Shown one piece after another: positions 27,601-37,560 of a DNA stretch of 64,000 bases (within the stretch, counting starts at the first letter, position 1; each line of letters opens with the position of its first letter). The DNA lies in assembly GCF_018320785.1 (NCBI RefSeq), contig NC_054886.1, positions 28,655,732 to 28,719,731 of the forward strand. The letters run 5' to 3'. The notes beneath the pieces are model-generated. The model had not been told where the DNA came from. It saw only the letters and a program-made list of their open reading frames with translations, and searched no databases. A program made the translations under genes and the position numbers. Origin of the DNA: Cheilinus undulatus (Eukaryota; Chordata; Actinopteri; Labriformes; Labridae).

Positions 27601-27921
27601 ACACAGTGTCCAGACTTTTTTGGAATTGAGGTTGTAGTTTTAGTAAAACTTACTGACATTTCTTAATTTTAGCCGTAGTTTTTTGGGTCAAGTGTAGAGA
27701 GAAATAAATACATTTCAAACTTAGTCATGTTGGTGTTGAATGGTTCAGTTATCCGCTGTTGTGCTTTTCTCCAGGTCATCCGAGCTTTGGGAGGAGGGAA
27801 CGGGGAGAAGAGACGAGGAGGCCTCCACCTGGCCAGACCCAAATCTCCCAACATGCAGGAGCTGAAGAGGAGGTTCAGACAGGTTTTATCATCCAAAGTC
27901 AAGTCTGCAACCACGCTCTGA
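12698..27921 (+). CDS. rasl11a: rasl11a: Ras-like family 11 member A, complete, eight coding exons
   Basis: Exons: 12698-12827, 17083-17139, 17289-17371, 22528-22568, 22649-22778, 23295-23370, 25893-25969 and 27775-27921. Each has an AG acceptor and GT donor, and together they give 741 nt (246 aa plus stop). P-loop GASNVGKT is at residues 36-43, switch I region [11 protein letters not shown] at about 53-63, the G3 region DTPC at 83-86 (DTPG in human RASL11A as I remember it), NKSD at 150-153 and EASA at 178-181. The C-terminus ends [19 protein letters not shown], with no CAAX prenylation box, as in this family. The tail motif [14 protein letters not shown] is the family signature. RASL11A is an atypical Ras-like GTPase; the mouse protein was reported to act in the nucleolus with UBF on rRNA genes. 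RASL11B is less likely because the N-terminus ([10 protein letters not shown]) resembles 11A. The start at 12698 was preferred to the in-frame ATG at 12662. Confidence 0.93.
13217..14250. mobile_element. hAT-type non-autonomous element with internal minisatellite and perfect 8-bp duplication
   Basis: The ends are CAGTGTTACTCAATTC at the left and, read inverted, CAGTGTTCCTCAACGCG at the right. The element is flanked by CTGTACAC on both sides (13209-13216 and 14251-14258), the 8-bp duplication expected of hAT insertion. The interior (13290-14040) is a drifted array of 'aaagtggcaaaaatggg' words with no transposase. It lies in rasl11a intron 1, inside an older repeat marked by 'ttatagttaactaaaacta' (13136) that continues at 14259. 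Pieces of that older repeat recur near 58330-58630. Confidence 0.9.
14259..14868. other. older dispersed repeat flanking the hAT insertion
   Basis: The stretch around 14350-14470 ('cacacaatggtgtttttagg' and neighbours) resembles 58550-58640. This is a repeat family rather than unique intron. I do not know its class. Confidence 0.45.
14869..16083. mobile_element. hAT-like element (CAGGGGTCATTAAC end), carrying a nested MITE
   Basis: The left end CAGGGGTCATTAAC and the right end 'ggccgccagttcttgatt...gccctag' match the ends of the 38751-40156 element (the GGGGGCCTGATGTGGCCCC block next to the right end is shared). No clean target duplication was found, so it is an older copy. It is interrupted at 15017-15638. 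Confidence 0.65.
15017..15638. mobile_element. MITE with TATAGAGTGGTGCAGT inverted ends, nested in a hAT-like element
   Basis: The left end 'tatagagtggtgcagttatg' has its inverse at the right, 'gtaacgactgcaccactcta' plus 'ta'. It is about 620 bp with no long open frame. It sits inside the 14869-16083 element, so it inserted later. The superfamily is not assigned. Confidence 0.7.
16240..16510. repeat. GCTAA/TAGC-rich short tandem patch
   Basis: Irregular repeats of 'gctaaagctaac', 'agctatagctatagctac' and similar words in rasl11a intron 1. They share their vocabulary with the 10690-11680 array. Confidence 0.6.
18288..19735 (-). mobile_element. Tc1/mariner-type relic, split by a nested MITE
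   Basis: The left terminus 'gttccaaaaaagttgggaca' is that of an abundant teleost Tc1-type element. On the minus strand 18536-18826 encodes a decayed C-terminal transposase segment, including [11 protein letters not shown] and [10 protein letters not shown]. Sequence breaks at 19082 and resumes at 19624 with the expected next part of the same element ('tggcttcttctttacaggat'), then fades at about 19735. It lies in rasl11a intron 3. Two further copies occur at 26940-27641 and 35440-38305. Confidence 0.8.
19083..19621. mobile_element. 539-bp MITE with TA duplication, nested in the Tc1 relic
   Basis: The left end is CAGTACTGTGTAGAAGTTCT and the right end, inverted, is CAGTACTGTGCAGAGGTTTT. It is flanked by TA on both sides (19081-19082 and 19622-19623), which is the Tc1/mariner duplication. 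Removing it leaves the host repeat continuous (ttcaca-TA-tggcttc). Short open frames inside show no transposase. Confidence 0.88.
19736..21399. other. rasl11a intron 3, nothing recognised
   Basis: I see no exon or transposon end here. Open frames of 60-80 codons at 20536-20963 have no motifs and no splice context that extends rasl11a. Confidence 0.45.
21400..22055. mobile_element. hAT-like remnant: GTGGCAAAAATGGG array plus right end
   Basis: 21400-21990 is an array of 'aaaagtggcaaaaatgggtt' variants. It is followed by a right terminus 'ccacgttgagaagcactg' (ends 22055), the inverse of CAGTGCTTCTCAACGTGG, a hAT-style end. The left end is not clear. It lies in rasl11a intron 3. Confidence 0.6.
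23890..25300. repeat. ~153-bp satellite array, about nine units, two unit types
   Basis: The marker 'gcccccattta' or a variant recurs at about 23981, 24131, 24283, 24435, 24567, 24721, 24874, 25033 and 25190. Spacing is mostly 150-159 bp, with one unit of 132 bp. Each unit holds 'aattaaagttctttattgat' and 'ccggactgcttga' variants. Units fall into a type with 'atgcagcacattgaaggg' and a type with 'gttacgaccagctcattcaa'. The array lies in rasl11a intron 6. Confidence 0.9.
26695..26940. repeat. dispersed repeat, promoter-like CpG segment (copy 1)
   Basis: The stretch from 'cgccatggttcgcgttat' through 'cacgtgttttgttgctctga' (about 26793-26812) to 'ctctcccaaacgctg' recurs in the same order at 29661-29830. 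It holds a CACGTG E-box-like word and the inverse of a CCAAT word ('gattgg'). It is likely part of the same mobile family as the 29.5-kb fragment. This copy is in rasl11a intron 7. Confidence 0.5.
26940..27641 (-). mobile_element. Tc1/mariner-type relic, 5' half with terminal repeat
   Basis: On the minus strand, about 26866-27084 encodes decayed transposase residues ([26 protein letters not shown] is readable in parts). The right terminus is 'ccagacttttttggaattga', the inverse of the end seen at 18288. The C-terminal half is missing. It lies in rasl11a intron 7, just upstream of the last exon (134 bp gap). Confidence 0.8.
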
Positions 27922-28580
27922 TGACCGGCCTGGACCTAAAACGTAATTCAAGATCCGATCTTCTAGGGAAGCCAAAGAGAGCTGGTTCCGCTGGTGATGG
28001 AGGCCTTTGGAAAAGACGGCGAGAGTCATTGATATGATTTTATGTTTGGGATCTGGGGATTTAAAGAGCATGAGAAGACGTCATCAGATAAACGGATAAA
28101 GACTGAATGGAGCTTTGTGGTCTCTGTGGTTTGGATGAAGCTCATGGACAATATGACCTCTTCCAGGTTCAACCACAACAAGTATGCTCCTCAAAGGGAA
28201 CAGACTGTTAGACAAACAGATCATGTTTGTGTCAGAAACTTGGCGTGTTTACCGTGAAGGAAAGTGAGTGTGTCAGGGAAACGTCACTGGCAGAGTCAAA
28301 GTCAAATAGTCGTGTCTCAGTTTTCTAGAGACTGAAAAATCCCAGTAAACATAAGGACTAATGTGGTTTTAGATTCTCTTTAAGAACAGCTGACAAGACA
28401 GCAGTTGTTTTGATTATCCTGTCAGTTAACAAGGAGACTCTCACTAACTCCAAACTATTTTTCTTCATTTTGTTTGGAGTTTTTTTGTACTTTTGCAAGA
28501 AATCAAGGCTGAAAAAGCGGCCTCATTTCTTTCCGTTCAAGACTGAAAGTTGATTTTAAATTTGTACCTCGCTACTATCA

Positions 28581-28586
28581 AATAAA
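28581..28586 (+). terminator. rasl11a: poly(A) signal AATAAA for rasl11a (putative)
   Basis: The first good AATAAA downstream of the stop codon on the plus strand, about 660 nt into the 3' flank. The cleavage site cannot be seen directly. Confidence 0.5.
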
Positions 28587-28989
28587 TGATGCCAGAGTGT
28601 TTTATAGAATCGTCTTTGCTGCAGTCCTTGACTCCTTTTAAGAAAGTTGTCTAAACCAAAACAGGAAGTGACCCAGAAAAGCTAAAGGTCAGGGCTGAAC
28701 GCTGAAACATTTGACAGGCGGAAGGGAAGCCGAGTGTAACAAAACACAGCAGGAACAGACCTCTGGGATTCATGGAAGACAAATGCTGACAAAAATAAAA
28801 ATATGCAACTGAATCAAATCAGAATGGAAGCTTTATTTGGCTTTTTGAAGGATCTGAACTTAAAAAGAAAGGAGGTGTTCAGTTTGATTGCAATAATAGA
28901 ACTTAACACTTGATTTCAAGCTAGCGTTGTCATTATGTCAATCTTTGAACTTTTATCCATTTTAAAGGGGCAGGGGCTTCAAAATCAGG

Positions 28990-29240
28990 ACTTCTGATTG
29001 AGAATTTGGGGTTGGAGCTGATCTTAAAAATGTCAAGATTTTGGGGGTAATTGGCTTAGAAATTGTAAGGGGAATTTGCTTTAAAATTTGGGGAATTTGC
29101 TGGAAACCTTCCAGGAATTTACATTATTTTTGGGTGACATTTTTTATTAGAATGATATTTTTTTATTCAAGATATCTTTTAAAAAATTATGGAATTTTTA
29201 TGTAACTTTCCTGACATTTTAGGGAATTTATGTGGATTTT
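28990..29240. repeat. AT-rich GGGGAATTTG-type repeat
   Basis: Short runs of 'ggggaatttgctttaaaat' and related words. Same vocabulary as 1690-2290. Confidence 0.45.
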
Positions 29241-29419
29241 TGGAAAGTAAAAGTTCCTGTTTAAAGACAAGGTGGGTGTTTTAACTTATCTCAAATAAAT
29301 TAGAGAAACTAAAAATGCATTTCAAACAAAAGCACAGGTGTCTAACCTTGCAAAGCAGTTGGATATGTCTGTTTCCTTGTTTTCACTGGTGAATCCATCT
29401 TGCAGAGCTCCCATCTGAA

Positions 29420-29830
29420 CCATCTGGGCCCAGTTAGAAAGTGACAGGACCAATCAGCATTGAGGAGCAGTACTTTCAGTCGTGACGTAAGCAAGCAGCA
29501 GCAAGAAGCTGGTGCAATTATGGCGGAAGAGCTTAGCGTGGATGCTTCTGTAGCGCCAGTTTTATCAGCACTTGATGACATTTCTTTGTTAAAAGAACAA
29601 AGAACAGCAGTGAGTTGTTTTCAAAAACGACAAAAGTTGAGTACTTACATATCTACAGTCGCCATGGTTTGCGTTATTCCTCAGTACCTGCGCACGCGCA
29701 CCTCGAGCGCAGCTAGGTCACGTGTTTTGTTGCTCTGATTGGCTCGTAAAGATGTGACAGATAACATCCAATCCAATCACACTCCTAGTGTTTTTCAAAG
29801 CCTCTGCCCTTTCCCAAGCACTATTGAAGG
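29420..29830 (+). pseudogene. fragment of a RecQ-helicase-like repeat gene (copy 2 of dispersed unit)
   Basis: A CCAAT-containing, CpG-bearing stretch (29448-29500) precedes an ATG at 29520. The frame there reads MAEELSVDASVAPVLSALDD, then ISLLKEQRTAVSCF. This resembles the start of RecQ-like helicases carried in many copies by fish genomes, where a GKDVF...TGFGKS helicase motif would follow; here the frame continues into unrelated residues and stops at 29738. From 29661 on, the sequence is the promoter-like repeat also present at 26695-26940. I read it as a broken mobile-gene fragment. The helicase assignment is from memory and tentative. Confidence 0.35.
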
Positions 29831-30220
29831 TTTTCCAGGTATCAGGAAGTTAAACCAAATCATAGATCTCCAAGAGCAAAACTAACACTGTAAAACCTTA
29901 CGAGTTGAAAAGAAACACTTTGATTTTTTTTGTTGGTTGAAGTATGTTTTTGTAATTGTACCCTTATTATTTGACCATCATCCTTTAATCTGCAGTTTTC
30001 CCAGAATGCCTTTGGGCTTAGGCACTTTTGCACCATGAGTGAAGTTACTGACTCAGTTAGATGGCTTGCGGGGTCAGTGTCTAAATTTTATTCTGGCCAG
30101 TTGGGGGTCACTGGGCAGACTGGTTAACCAAGCTGGGTTGACTACGCAGTTAGTTGTGCAACTCTGATTATTTGTTTGAATCAGCATTTGTGCACCAGGC
30201 TTTAAAACCACTGAGTGTGA

Positions 30221-31146
30221 CAGGGGAGTCAAACTCAAGGCCCAGGGGCCAGATCCGGCCCCTGGTTCAATGATACCCGGCCTGCAAGATCATGTCACAT
30301 TTTAACTATAACTGCCCCCCCAGTATGAGGTCTGCAGATTTACTTAAGTATGAAAATGTGAACTAAACCTTGATGATTAAAAATATCCTTAAGTCATCAA
30401 ATTTAGGGTCAAGAGTAAAACAATAAGTTGAAAATAATTTGTGTCTTCATTTCAAATTTTCAATTTTGCTTCTTACACTTACAACTTAAACTTAGGATTT
30501 CACATTTTCATTTCATATTTTGACCTTTTTTTATAAACATTTGTGGCCTTTTAGACACATTTTACTTTATTTCATCTCATATTTTACATTTTAAATTTAC
30601 AAATATTAATTTGACCTCATATTTTGCACTATAAAACTTGTGATTTTGAATTTTATCTCATAATTTGAGCTATAAAATTTATGATTTTGAATTATATCTC
30701 ATATTTTGAACTATAAAACATGTCATTTTTTAAATTTTTCCTTATATTTCATATTCTCATAATTCACCTTTTAAATTTAGCTGTGAATTTTGTCTCATAT
30801 TTTAATCGTTCGCATTCATGATTTTGACTTTCAGTCTCATATTTCTGCTTTATATATATTTTTTTCTATTCTATTTTTATGTTTATTTGGTGTTTTGACC
30901 TTTTGAACTAATAAGTTTGCCTTGTTACTTCAGATTTTGAGCCTTTAAACTTATCATTTTGACTTTTTTATGCTGATGTTTATGGTGTTTTTCATCAGAG
31001 CTAAGTTGTTTTATTACGTCCCATAATTCATCACTAGTAAATAATGAGGGTTAACAGTTTTTGGTTAAATGTTGACCCTGTACGGCCCTCAGGTTAGACC
31101 TAGATTCAGATTCTGGCCCCCGCTGGGATTGAGTCTGACAGCCTTG
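30221..31146. mobile_element. hAT-like element (CAGGGGAGTCAAACTC end)
   Basis: The left end CAGGGGAGTCAAACTCAAGG and the right end 'attgagtctgacagccttg' are inverted partners. The flanks are GAGTGTGA and GAGTACGA (6 of 8 match), a worn 8-bp duplication. The interior is an AT-rich array of 'cattttgaccttt' and 'tctcatattttg' words. Relatives lie at about 58640-59184 and from 62159. Confidence 0.75.
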
Positions 31147-31154
31147 GAGTACGA

Positions 31155-32350
31155 CAGTAACTTTCATAATGAAACAGCCTCTGCACTGGTGTGTATGCTT
31201 TCAGTAGAATGAACACTAATGTTCACTGCCAACTTGGTACTCTACGTCAGTCTAATTTACAAGACCTTCTCTGGATGTTACCGTGTCTTTAAATAAACTT
31301 TTCCGCTATAGCTCAGCCCAAAGGATCCAGGCTGAAGGTTTCCATAATTCCCTAATGGCTTATTGTCTTAAAGGATTGAATTTATTCTGTTTAAGAAGAA
31401 TGAACTTCATTGTTGGGTGAGAAATTGTCCCGTAAGTTTGTTGAATCGTTGGGTTAATGGAGCTGTAAATAACAGTCCGTGCCATCTGACTTTGGTTTGA
31501 GTATGAAAAAGGAAGTCCGCATGAATGCATCCCCTCCATATGTGTTTGCTGCCGTTCTCATGACCCCTCATTTACAAACACTAAATTCCCAGTGAAGACA
31601 CATTCCTCTGCATCTGGAATTTCTTTCCTGGTCACTGAACAGCCGCTCCAACCCTTTTAACGCACACAAACACTTAAAAATTGTCTGCTGACCCCTACAT
31701 GTGACCCTGTGACCTTTAAGAGCAGCACGGCTCCATCATAGTCTAAAAGAAAGTCTAGATAAAAACAGTCCAGTCAAGGCAGAACCTGAGTTCTTTTGAT
31801 AAATACTGAGACAAACATGAAGAATGACCGTCTGAGACAAGGGTTGTGATTTTCCACATTATTTCCAGGCTCTTAAAGTCCAGTTTCCCCTTTGTTTTCT
31901 CTAAAGACCCCCACTTTACTCCCCATACACAAACATGCCATGCAGCTCTTAAGGCCTCCTTCCTGTGTGCCACCAGAGTAAATGTTCCTCCATTCTTCAG
32001 TGCATAAATGGGAAATGCCTCCCCTTTTCTCCCTTCAAAGCCAGCTATGTTGGACTTTTAATGTGGGTTTATTTGATAAATGAAGACTTAATGTGACATT
32101 TAAAAGCCAGATTTAGTAACTAGAGCCTCCACAAAGTGTTTCCCTTTTTGGGTAAGAAGAAAATGAGCCAAAGTGAAAAAGTAAGAAAAGTGAAATTATC
32201 ATGGTCATTAGGACTAAATACCCAGGTCTGCAGAATGCTTTTGCTCAAGGGTTAGCCATAAAGTTCGCTTCATTTATTGAGAAAAGAAAATCTAGGATCA
32301 TGGCCTGATGTTAAAGTGCAAAATGGCCAAAAATTATAAGGATTTTAGTT
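31155..32350. other. intergenic, nothing recognised
   Basis: No exon, RNA gene or transposon terminus was found in this stretch. Confidence 0.45.
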
Positions 32351-32354
32351 TCAA

Positions 32355-33350
32355 TTAAAGAGCTGTGAAAAAGTATTTGCCCCTCTCTGATTCCTGAGAT
32401 TTTTGCATATTTATCACACTTCGATGTTTCAGATCATCAAACCAATTTCAATATCTCACAAAGACAACCCAAGTTAATAGAAAATGCAGTTTCTAAATGA
32501 TTATGTTATTTGTTAAGGGGAAAAAATCCAAACCTATCTGGTCATATGTGAAAAAGTAATTGCCCTCCCTTGTTAAATCATAAGTTAACTGTGATTAACC
32601 ACAGTTCTTGGAAAGTGGAGTTCAGATTCACTGGCCACACCCAGGCCTGATTACCGCCAGATTTGTTAAATCAAGAAATCACTTGTCAGACCAAGTGAAG
32701 TAGGCTACGAGATCTCAAAAAGAGATGCATCATGCCACAGTCCAAAGAAATTCAAGAACAGATGAGAAACAAAGTGATTGAAATCTAGTGAACCACGGTC
32801 AGAGCCATTAACCACAAATGCAGCAAACTGGGAACAGCGAACCTTCACAGGAGTGGCCGGCCAACCAAAATGACTCCAAGAGAGCATCGACGATTCATCC
32901 AGGAGGTTCAAGAATGACATCCAAAGACCAGCAGACCTCACTGGCCTCAGTTAAGGTCAGAGTTCATGACTCAACCAACAGAAAGACACTGGGCAAAAAT
33001 GGCATCATGGGAGAGTTCCAAGGCCAACAACACTGCTGACAAAAAACAACACAAAGGCTCGTCTCACGTTTGCCAAGAAACATCCTGATGATCCCAAAGA
33101 CTTTTGGAGAAATATTCTGTGGACTGACGAGACAAAAGTTGAACTTTTTTGGAAGGTAGGCGGCCCGTTACATCTGGAATAAAAATAACACAGCATTTGA
33201 TAAAAAGATCATCATGCCAACAGTCAAACATGGTGGTGGCCCCTGAACCTGATAACTGTTGTGCCACCCTTGGCAGCAATAACTGAAATCAAGCATTTGT
33301 GATAACAAGTCTTTGGCTTCGCTGTGGAGGAATTTTGGCCAGAAAGGGGG
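32355..33350 (+). mobile_element. Tc1-like copy, rearranged: right part inverted
   Basis: The left end 'gtgaaaaagtatttgcccct' is followed on the plus strand by decayed transposase ([13 protein letters not shown] near 32938-32976, then TDETKVELF near 33123-33149). Reading breaks near 33240, where 'cctgaacctgataactgt' begins. In the 2.7-kb copy that block lies beside the opposite terminus and reads the other way relative to the transposase. So the right part of this copy is inverted. Confidence 0.7.
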
Positions 33351-34685
33351 CCAAAATTCTCACTGCAGTGTAACGCCACAAATCAAGAAGTTGCTTCACA
33401 GTGGTCCATCTAATTCGATTCTTTACATTAAGTGTTGGCACCATTGCTGTGTTTGTTGTGCCTTCTGCTTTGATCAGTGTGCTTCCTGATGTTCAACAAT
33501 CTTGGTTGTGCCTGCTCGGCTCTTTTGGTGTCCCCGCCACTCAACAGGATTCCTGATTGTCTGTACTGAGCATGACTAATATGAACAATCTCTGTTCAGC
33601 GTATGAGAAGTCTTGAGAGGTAATGATCACTCTCAACATACTTAACACCCCAAGATAATCTGTCAAGATAATGCAATAATCATGCCCTTGCTGATTTTGG
33701 TCAAAAGTGTGAAATCTGGCCAAAAATCGTCACGATTATCTTGTTGTGTGTGCCAAAGGGATGTTTTCCTGAAGTGATGATGAAAGTTCTCTACCTTTGG
33801 TTAATGAGTTAGTAGTTCCACATGATGTTGTGAATAAAATAGGCGGTTAAATTAGCTGGTTATCGTTTAAAAACATGCAATTCAAAGAGTGGTCGACCTC
33901 ACAGATTCAGGCCTCTTATCCAAAGTCATCCAAATCCAAACAGTAACAAGTTGAAGACTTAATTGAAAGCATAACTATTTTCAACTTGTTTAATATTTCT
34001 CAGAGAATCGATGAAATCATGCTTGGATTAGAGTGAACCGCCCAAAGCAACCAGATACAAACATGGGTGGTGTTCTCTTTCTGGTGTCCACTCTGGGAAA
34101 ACTTTATCAACAACAGCAGTGTGGAGGACATGAACCAGCTGTGTGTGCATGTTTGTGTGTCTGGAGTGTGTTATGGCCTCGTTCTGTTATCTGTTGGAGG
34201 CGGCAGGAAGTGAAGGTCCCATCTGAGATGAAGTCAAGACCTCAAACCCTGAGAAAGAAGGAGTGAGGAGAAAAAGGAAGAGCAAATGGCTGTAAGAAGA
34301 TTTAATACTTCAAATGAAGCAATGAATGGATGTGATAAAAAAAAGAGGAGAAAATGAATGATATGAAAAAGGAGCGAGATGTTTGACTGAAACAGGGAGG
34401 GGGGGTAAATGAGGAGATATCGGGTGTTGAGAGGAGAAAGATAAAAGTGAGACAGAATAACAGAGACAGGAGGATTATCAGTGTTTGTGCAGACATTCAA
34501 CAAAAGAACATGTTCGCTTTCAGCACTCAGACAAGATACTAAATGCTGGGTTTCCTAACATAACAACACTGCTGGGAATGACAGCAGTGTCAACACTGCT
34601 TATCGTGATAAAAATCAGTTACATGCTGCATGATGGCTCAGTTATTTTGACTATAGCGCCAAATTTAGAAGTGGAGTGATGTAAC
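33351..34685. other. intergenic, nothing recognised
   Basis: No gene features are supported. Open frames of 60-90 codons show no motifs. Confidence 0.45.
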
Positions 34686-35181
34686 TAAAGGGGACAAATT
34701 ATGGAAAAAAAACTTTTTCAGGCTTTTCTAACAGAAGTATGTGCCTCTGGCCTGTTCACAATTCCCTCAAGTACCAGAAAAATCCATTCCCCTCCCCACT
34801 GTCTTTCTCTACCTCTCAGAAAATGTGTGATGAAACAAGCCGTTCTCAGTGTTTCCCCTCATGATGTCATGTGGGGAGTTAGCCCCGCCCCCAGTTCGGT
34901 TGGTCCTTAAAAGTTTCACCTTCCTCTCCTGAGCCTCCTCTCAGCTGCCACTTGAGAGGAGGATCAGGAGAGCCAAATCCATTAAGCCACATCCATTTCC
35001 TGTGAGGGGCGTGGTCAGGGGCGGAGTCAGGCAGCTCAGTAACATTTAGTGGAGGAGTTTTTAGACATGCAAAAATCCAATACTGGAGTATTTTTTTCAG
35101 CAACAAACTTCACAGGCATGTCTTGGGACCTCTGAGACCAATATAAACTTGTCTTAAAGGGTTAAAATATGTGACCTTTAA
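34686..35181. mobile_element. ~496-bp MITE with TAAAGGGGACA/TTTAA-type inverted ends
   Basis: The left end 'taaaggggacaaattatg' pairs with the inverse of the right end 'aaaatatgtgaccttta'. The interior matches a common teleost non-autonomous repeat ('ccaatataaacttgtctt' near the right end). No coding capacity. Confidence 0.65.
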
Positions 35182-35662
35182 GGGTTACACTTGGACTGGG
35201 ACACATTTCAATCACTAATACTTGTCATGCCTCAGTCCATTCATGAGTTCAGTCCAATTTTGTTAATGTGATATCTCAAGAACCCTCAGAGAGTTTCTTT
35301 AGTCACTGCTCAAATGTCCATTCTGAGTCAGGCATGATCTGATTTTATTTTGTATGTTACAGGTCAAAGGTCAAAGGTCTTTGGGCCTCATTTCCAAAGC
35401 ATGAAGTGATGACATAGCAGAGATCCTGGTTGAAGGCCCATGTTTATCATGGTGTAGCATCCCCTTTACTTATAACAACAGTCTGTAAATGTTTGGGAAC
35501 AGTTGCTGGAGGTTTTGGGAGAAGAATGTTGTCCCATTCTTGTCTGAGGTAGGATTCTAGCTGCTCAACAGTCCTGGGTCCTCTTTACCAGATTTTTCAT
35601 TTTATGATTTGCCAATTTTCTATTGTTGTAAGGTCTGGACTGCTGACTAATGTGGTCTGTGA

Positions 35663-36344
35663 TAGTGTTGTAGCACTCAAGAACGGTCTTGGTCTTGAGA
35701 CCGGTCTTAACACCACATTTTGAATGTCTTGGTCTTGTCTCGGTCTAGGACTGGATTTTCCATCAAGTCCAGTGAAGACCAGCACTGATCTGCTATTTTT
35801 CCACTTCATTAATGTGATAATAAGGAGAAGCACTAGCTAAAACAACAAATAGCTTCACCTGCAAAAACTCAAATATCAGTCCATCTTATTTCTAGTCAGA
35901 AATCCCTCTGAACACTTACTTTAGGCCTCATTCACCTGACAAATCTAGATAAACATCTCATTTTCAAATATTTAAAAATAATCCCAGACTTGTCAGTGGC
36001 TTTTAAATACATACAAGAATTAATCTTCTACAAAAAGTTAGTTGAAAAAAATTTGTTAAGATTTGGGATTTTTGCATGTTGTGCTTTGAAAGAGTTGCAG
36101 ACTTATTGTTTTTAATCTGTCAAATTTATCTAAAATAAAATTAAAATTAAAGAGAGAATGCTCTTTAACTGTTCAACCTTGTCACGGTTCATTTAAATTG
36201 TTTTTTTTTATGGTCTTGATCTTGCCTCCGTCCCGGCTTGTCTCGGTCTTGACCCCTAAAAGTCTTGGTCTTGTCTTGGTCTCAGTGCACTCTGGTCTTG
36301 AGCATGTCTTGGTCTTGGATAGTGTGGTCTTGAGTATAACACTA
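35663..36344. mobile_element. MITE with GTCTTGGTCTTG-rich interior, nested in the Tc1 relic
   Basis: The left end 'tagtgttgtagcactcaaga' and the inverse of the right end, 'tagtgttatactcaagac', match with a small gap. Subterminal zones at both ends are built of 'ggtcttggtcttg' and 'cttgtctcggtct' words. The exact target duplication is unclear. Host Tc1 sequence resumes immediately after. Confidence 0.7.
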
Positions 36345-36779
36345 CTATGTTTTCTTGATGAGATAGCCAAAGCCTTCCCTGAAAGAAACGTTGTCTGGAT
36401 GGGAGCATGTGCCGCTCTAAAACCTCTGTCTACCTGTCAGCATTGATTCTGTCTTTCCAGATGTGTAATCTGTCCATGTCATGTGCTGGATGGTCCCTCT
36501 CCTCTCGAGTCTGCAGGACACGGCATCTGCAGTTTCCTCAAAGAATTTCAGATTTCAGTTCATCTGACCACAGAACAGTTTTCCATTTTGCTTTTGTCCA
36601 TTTTAAATGAGCTCTGTCCCAGAGAAGATAAGGTTTGGGGATCATTTGGATTTTTTCTGATGCTGGTGCTAAATCCATACATTTTAAACACTGCCCAGGC
36701 CTAAATGGTGCCTGAATCAATACTTGAGAGAAAATCTGGCACATTTACATGTTTATGTCCATTAATGTGCATTGTCCCA

Positions 36780-37560
36780 TGTCACAAATAAATAAATAAA
36801 TTAAATTAAATAAATAAATTAAAAAGTGGGTAAATAAGTAGCAGAAATATCTTAACCTCCTGAGACTTGAGCTTTTGTTTAGAAAGCATTTTGAGTTTTT
36901 CCTAAATATTTGAGATAAGGAGGGTCTGGTATGTTAAAACACGAGGATGGTTTTTGAACCGGAATTTCTTGGTACAATTTCCTCTCTGAAAATAAACAAA
37001 CAAAAATATCGAAAAAGAACCCGAAAAATTTCTTTGAATAATCATCAAATCTTTCAGTGAAACTTTATCATAAAACCTGTGCAATCAAATAAAAAAAATC
37101 CCCCCAAAATTCTATGCAAATTCATGACACTTTCCTGAAAAAAATCAAATAACATTCCTAAAAATTCCTACCAAATTCGGAAAAAAATTACCAAATGCAT
37201 TCTCCAAAATTCTGTGAAAATGAAGAAAACATCCAAACATCCGAATAAATTCCCAAAAATCTCGATGAAAATTCCTGAAATGTTCAAAAAACAGCCTCTG
37301 CCTCAAAATTCCCAATTTGATTCCTAAAATTGTAATAAATTTCCAAATTTTCTATGAAAATGCCCCCAAAAATTCAAGCAAATTTACCTAAATTCTTCCA
37401 ATAACACTCTTCAAAATGTTATCCCCTAAATTTCCATTGAAATATTTGCTTATTTCCAAGCACATTCCCAAAAATTTCCAAATAGCAATATATTTCCATA
37501 TTTCAAGCAAATTACTTACACTTAAATGGACATTCTGGACAAAAATCTGAAAAATTCTAA
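36780..37560. repeat. AAATAAAT low complexity, then AT-rich AAATTCC array
   Basis: 'aaataaataaattaaat' low complexity (36786-36835) is followed by drifted words such as 'aaaattcccaaaaatt' (37080-37560). These are the opposite strand of the 1690-2290 type. Confidence 0.55.

Noticed and set aside
12698..27921. rasl11b as the identity of the GTPase gene
   Set aside because: The N-terminal [10 protein letters not shown] region and the linkage to usp12 fit rasl11a better.
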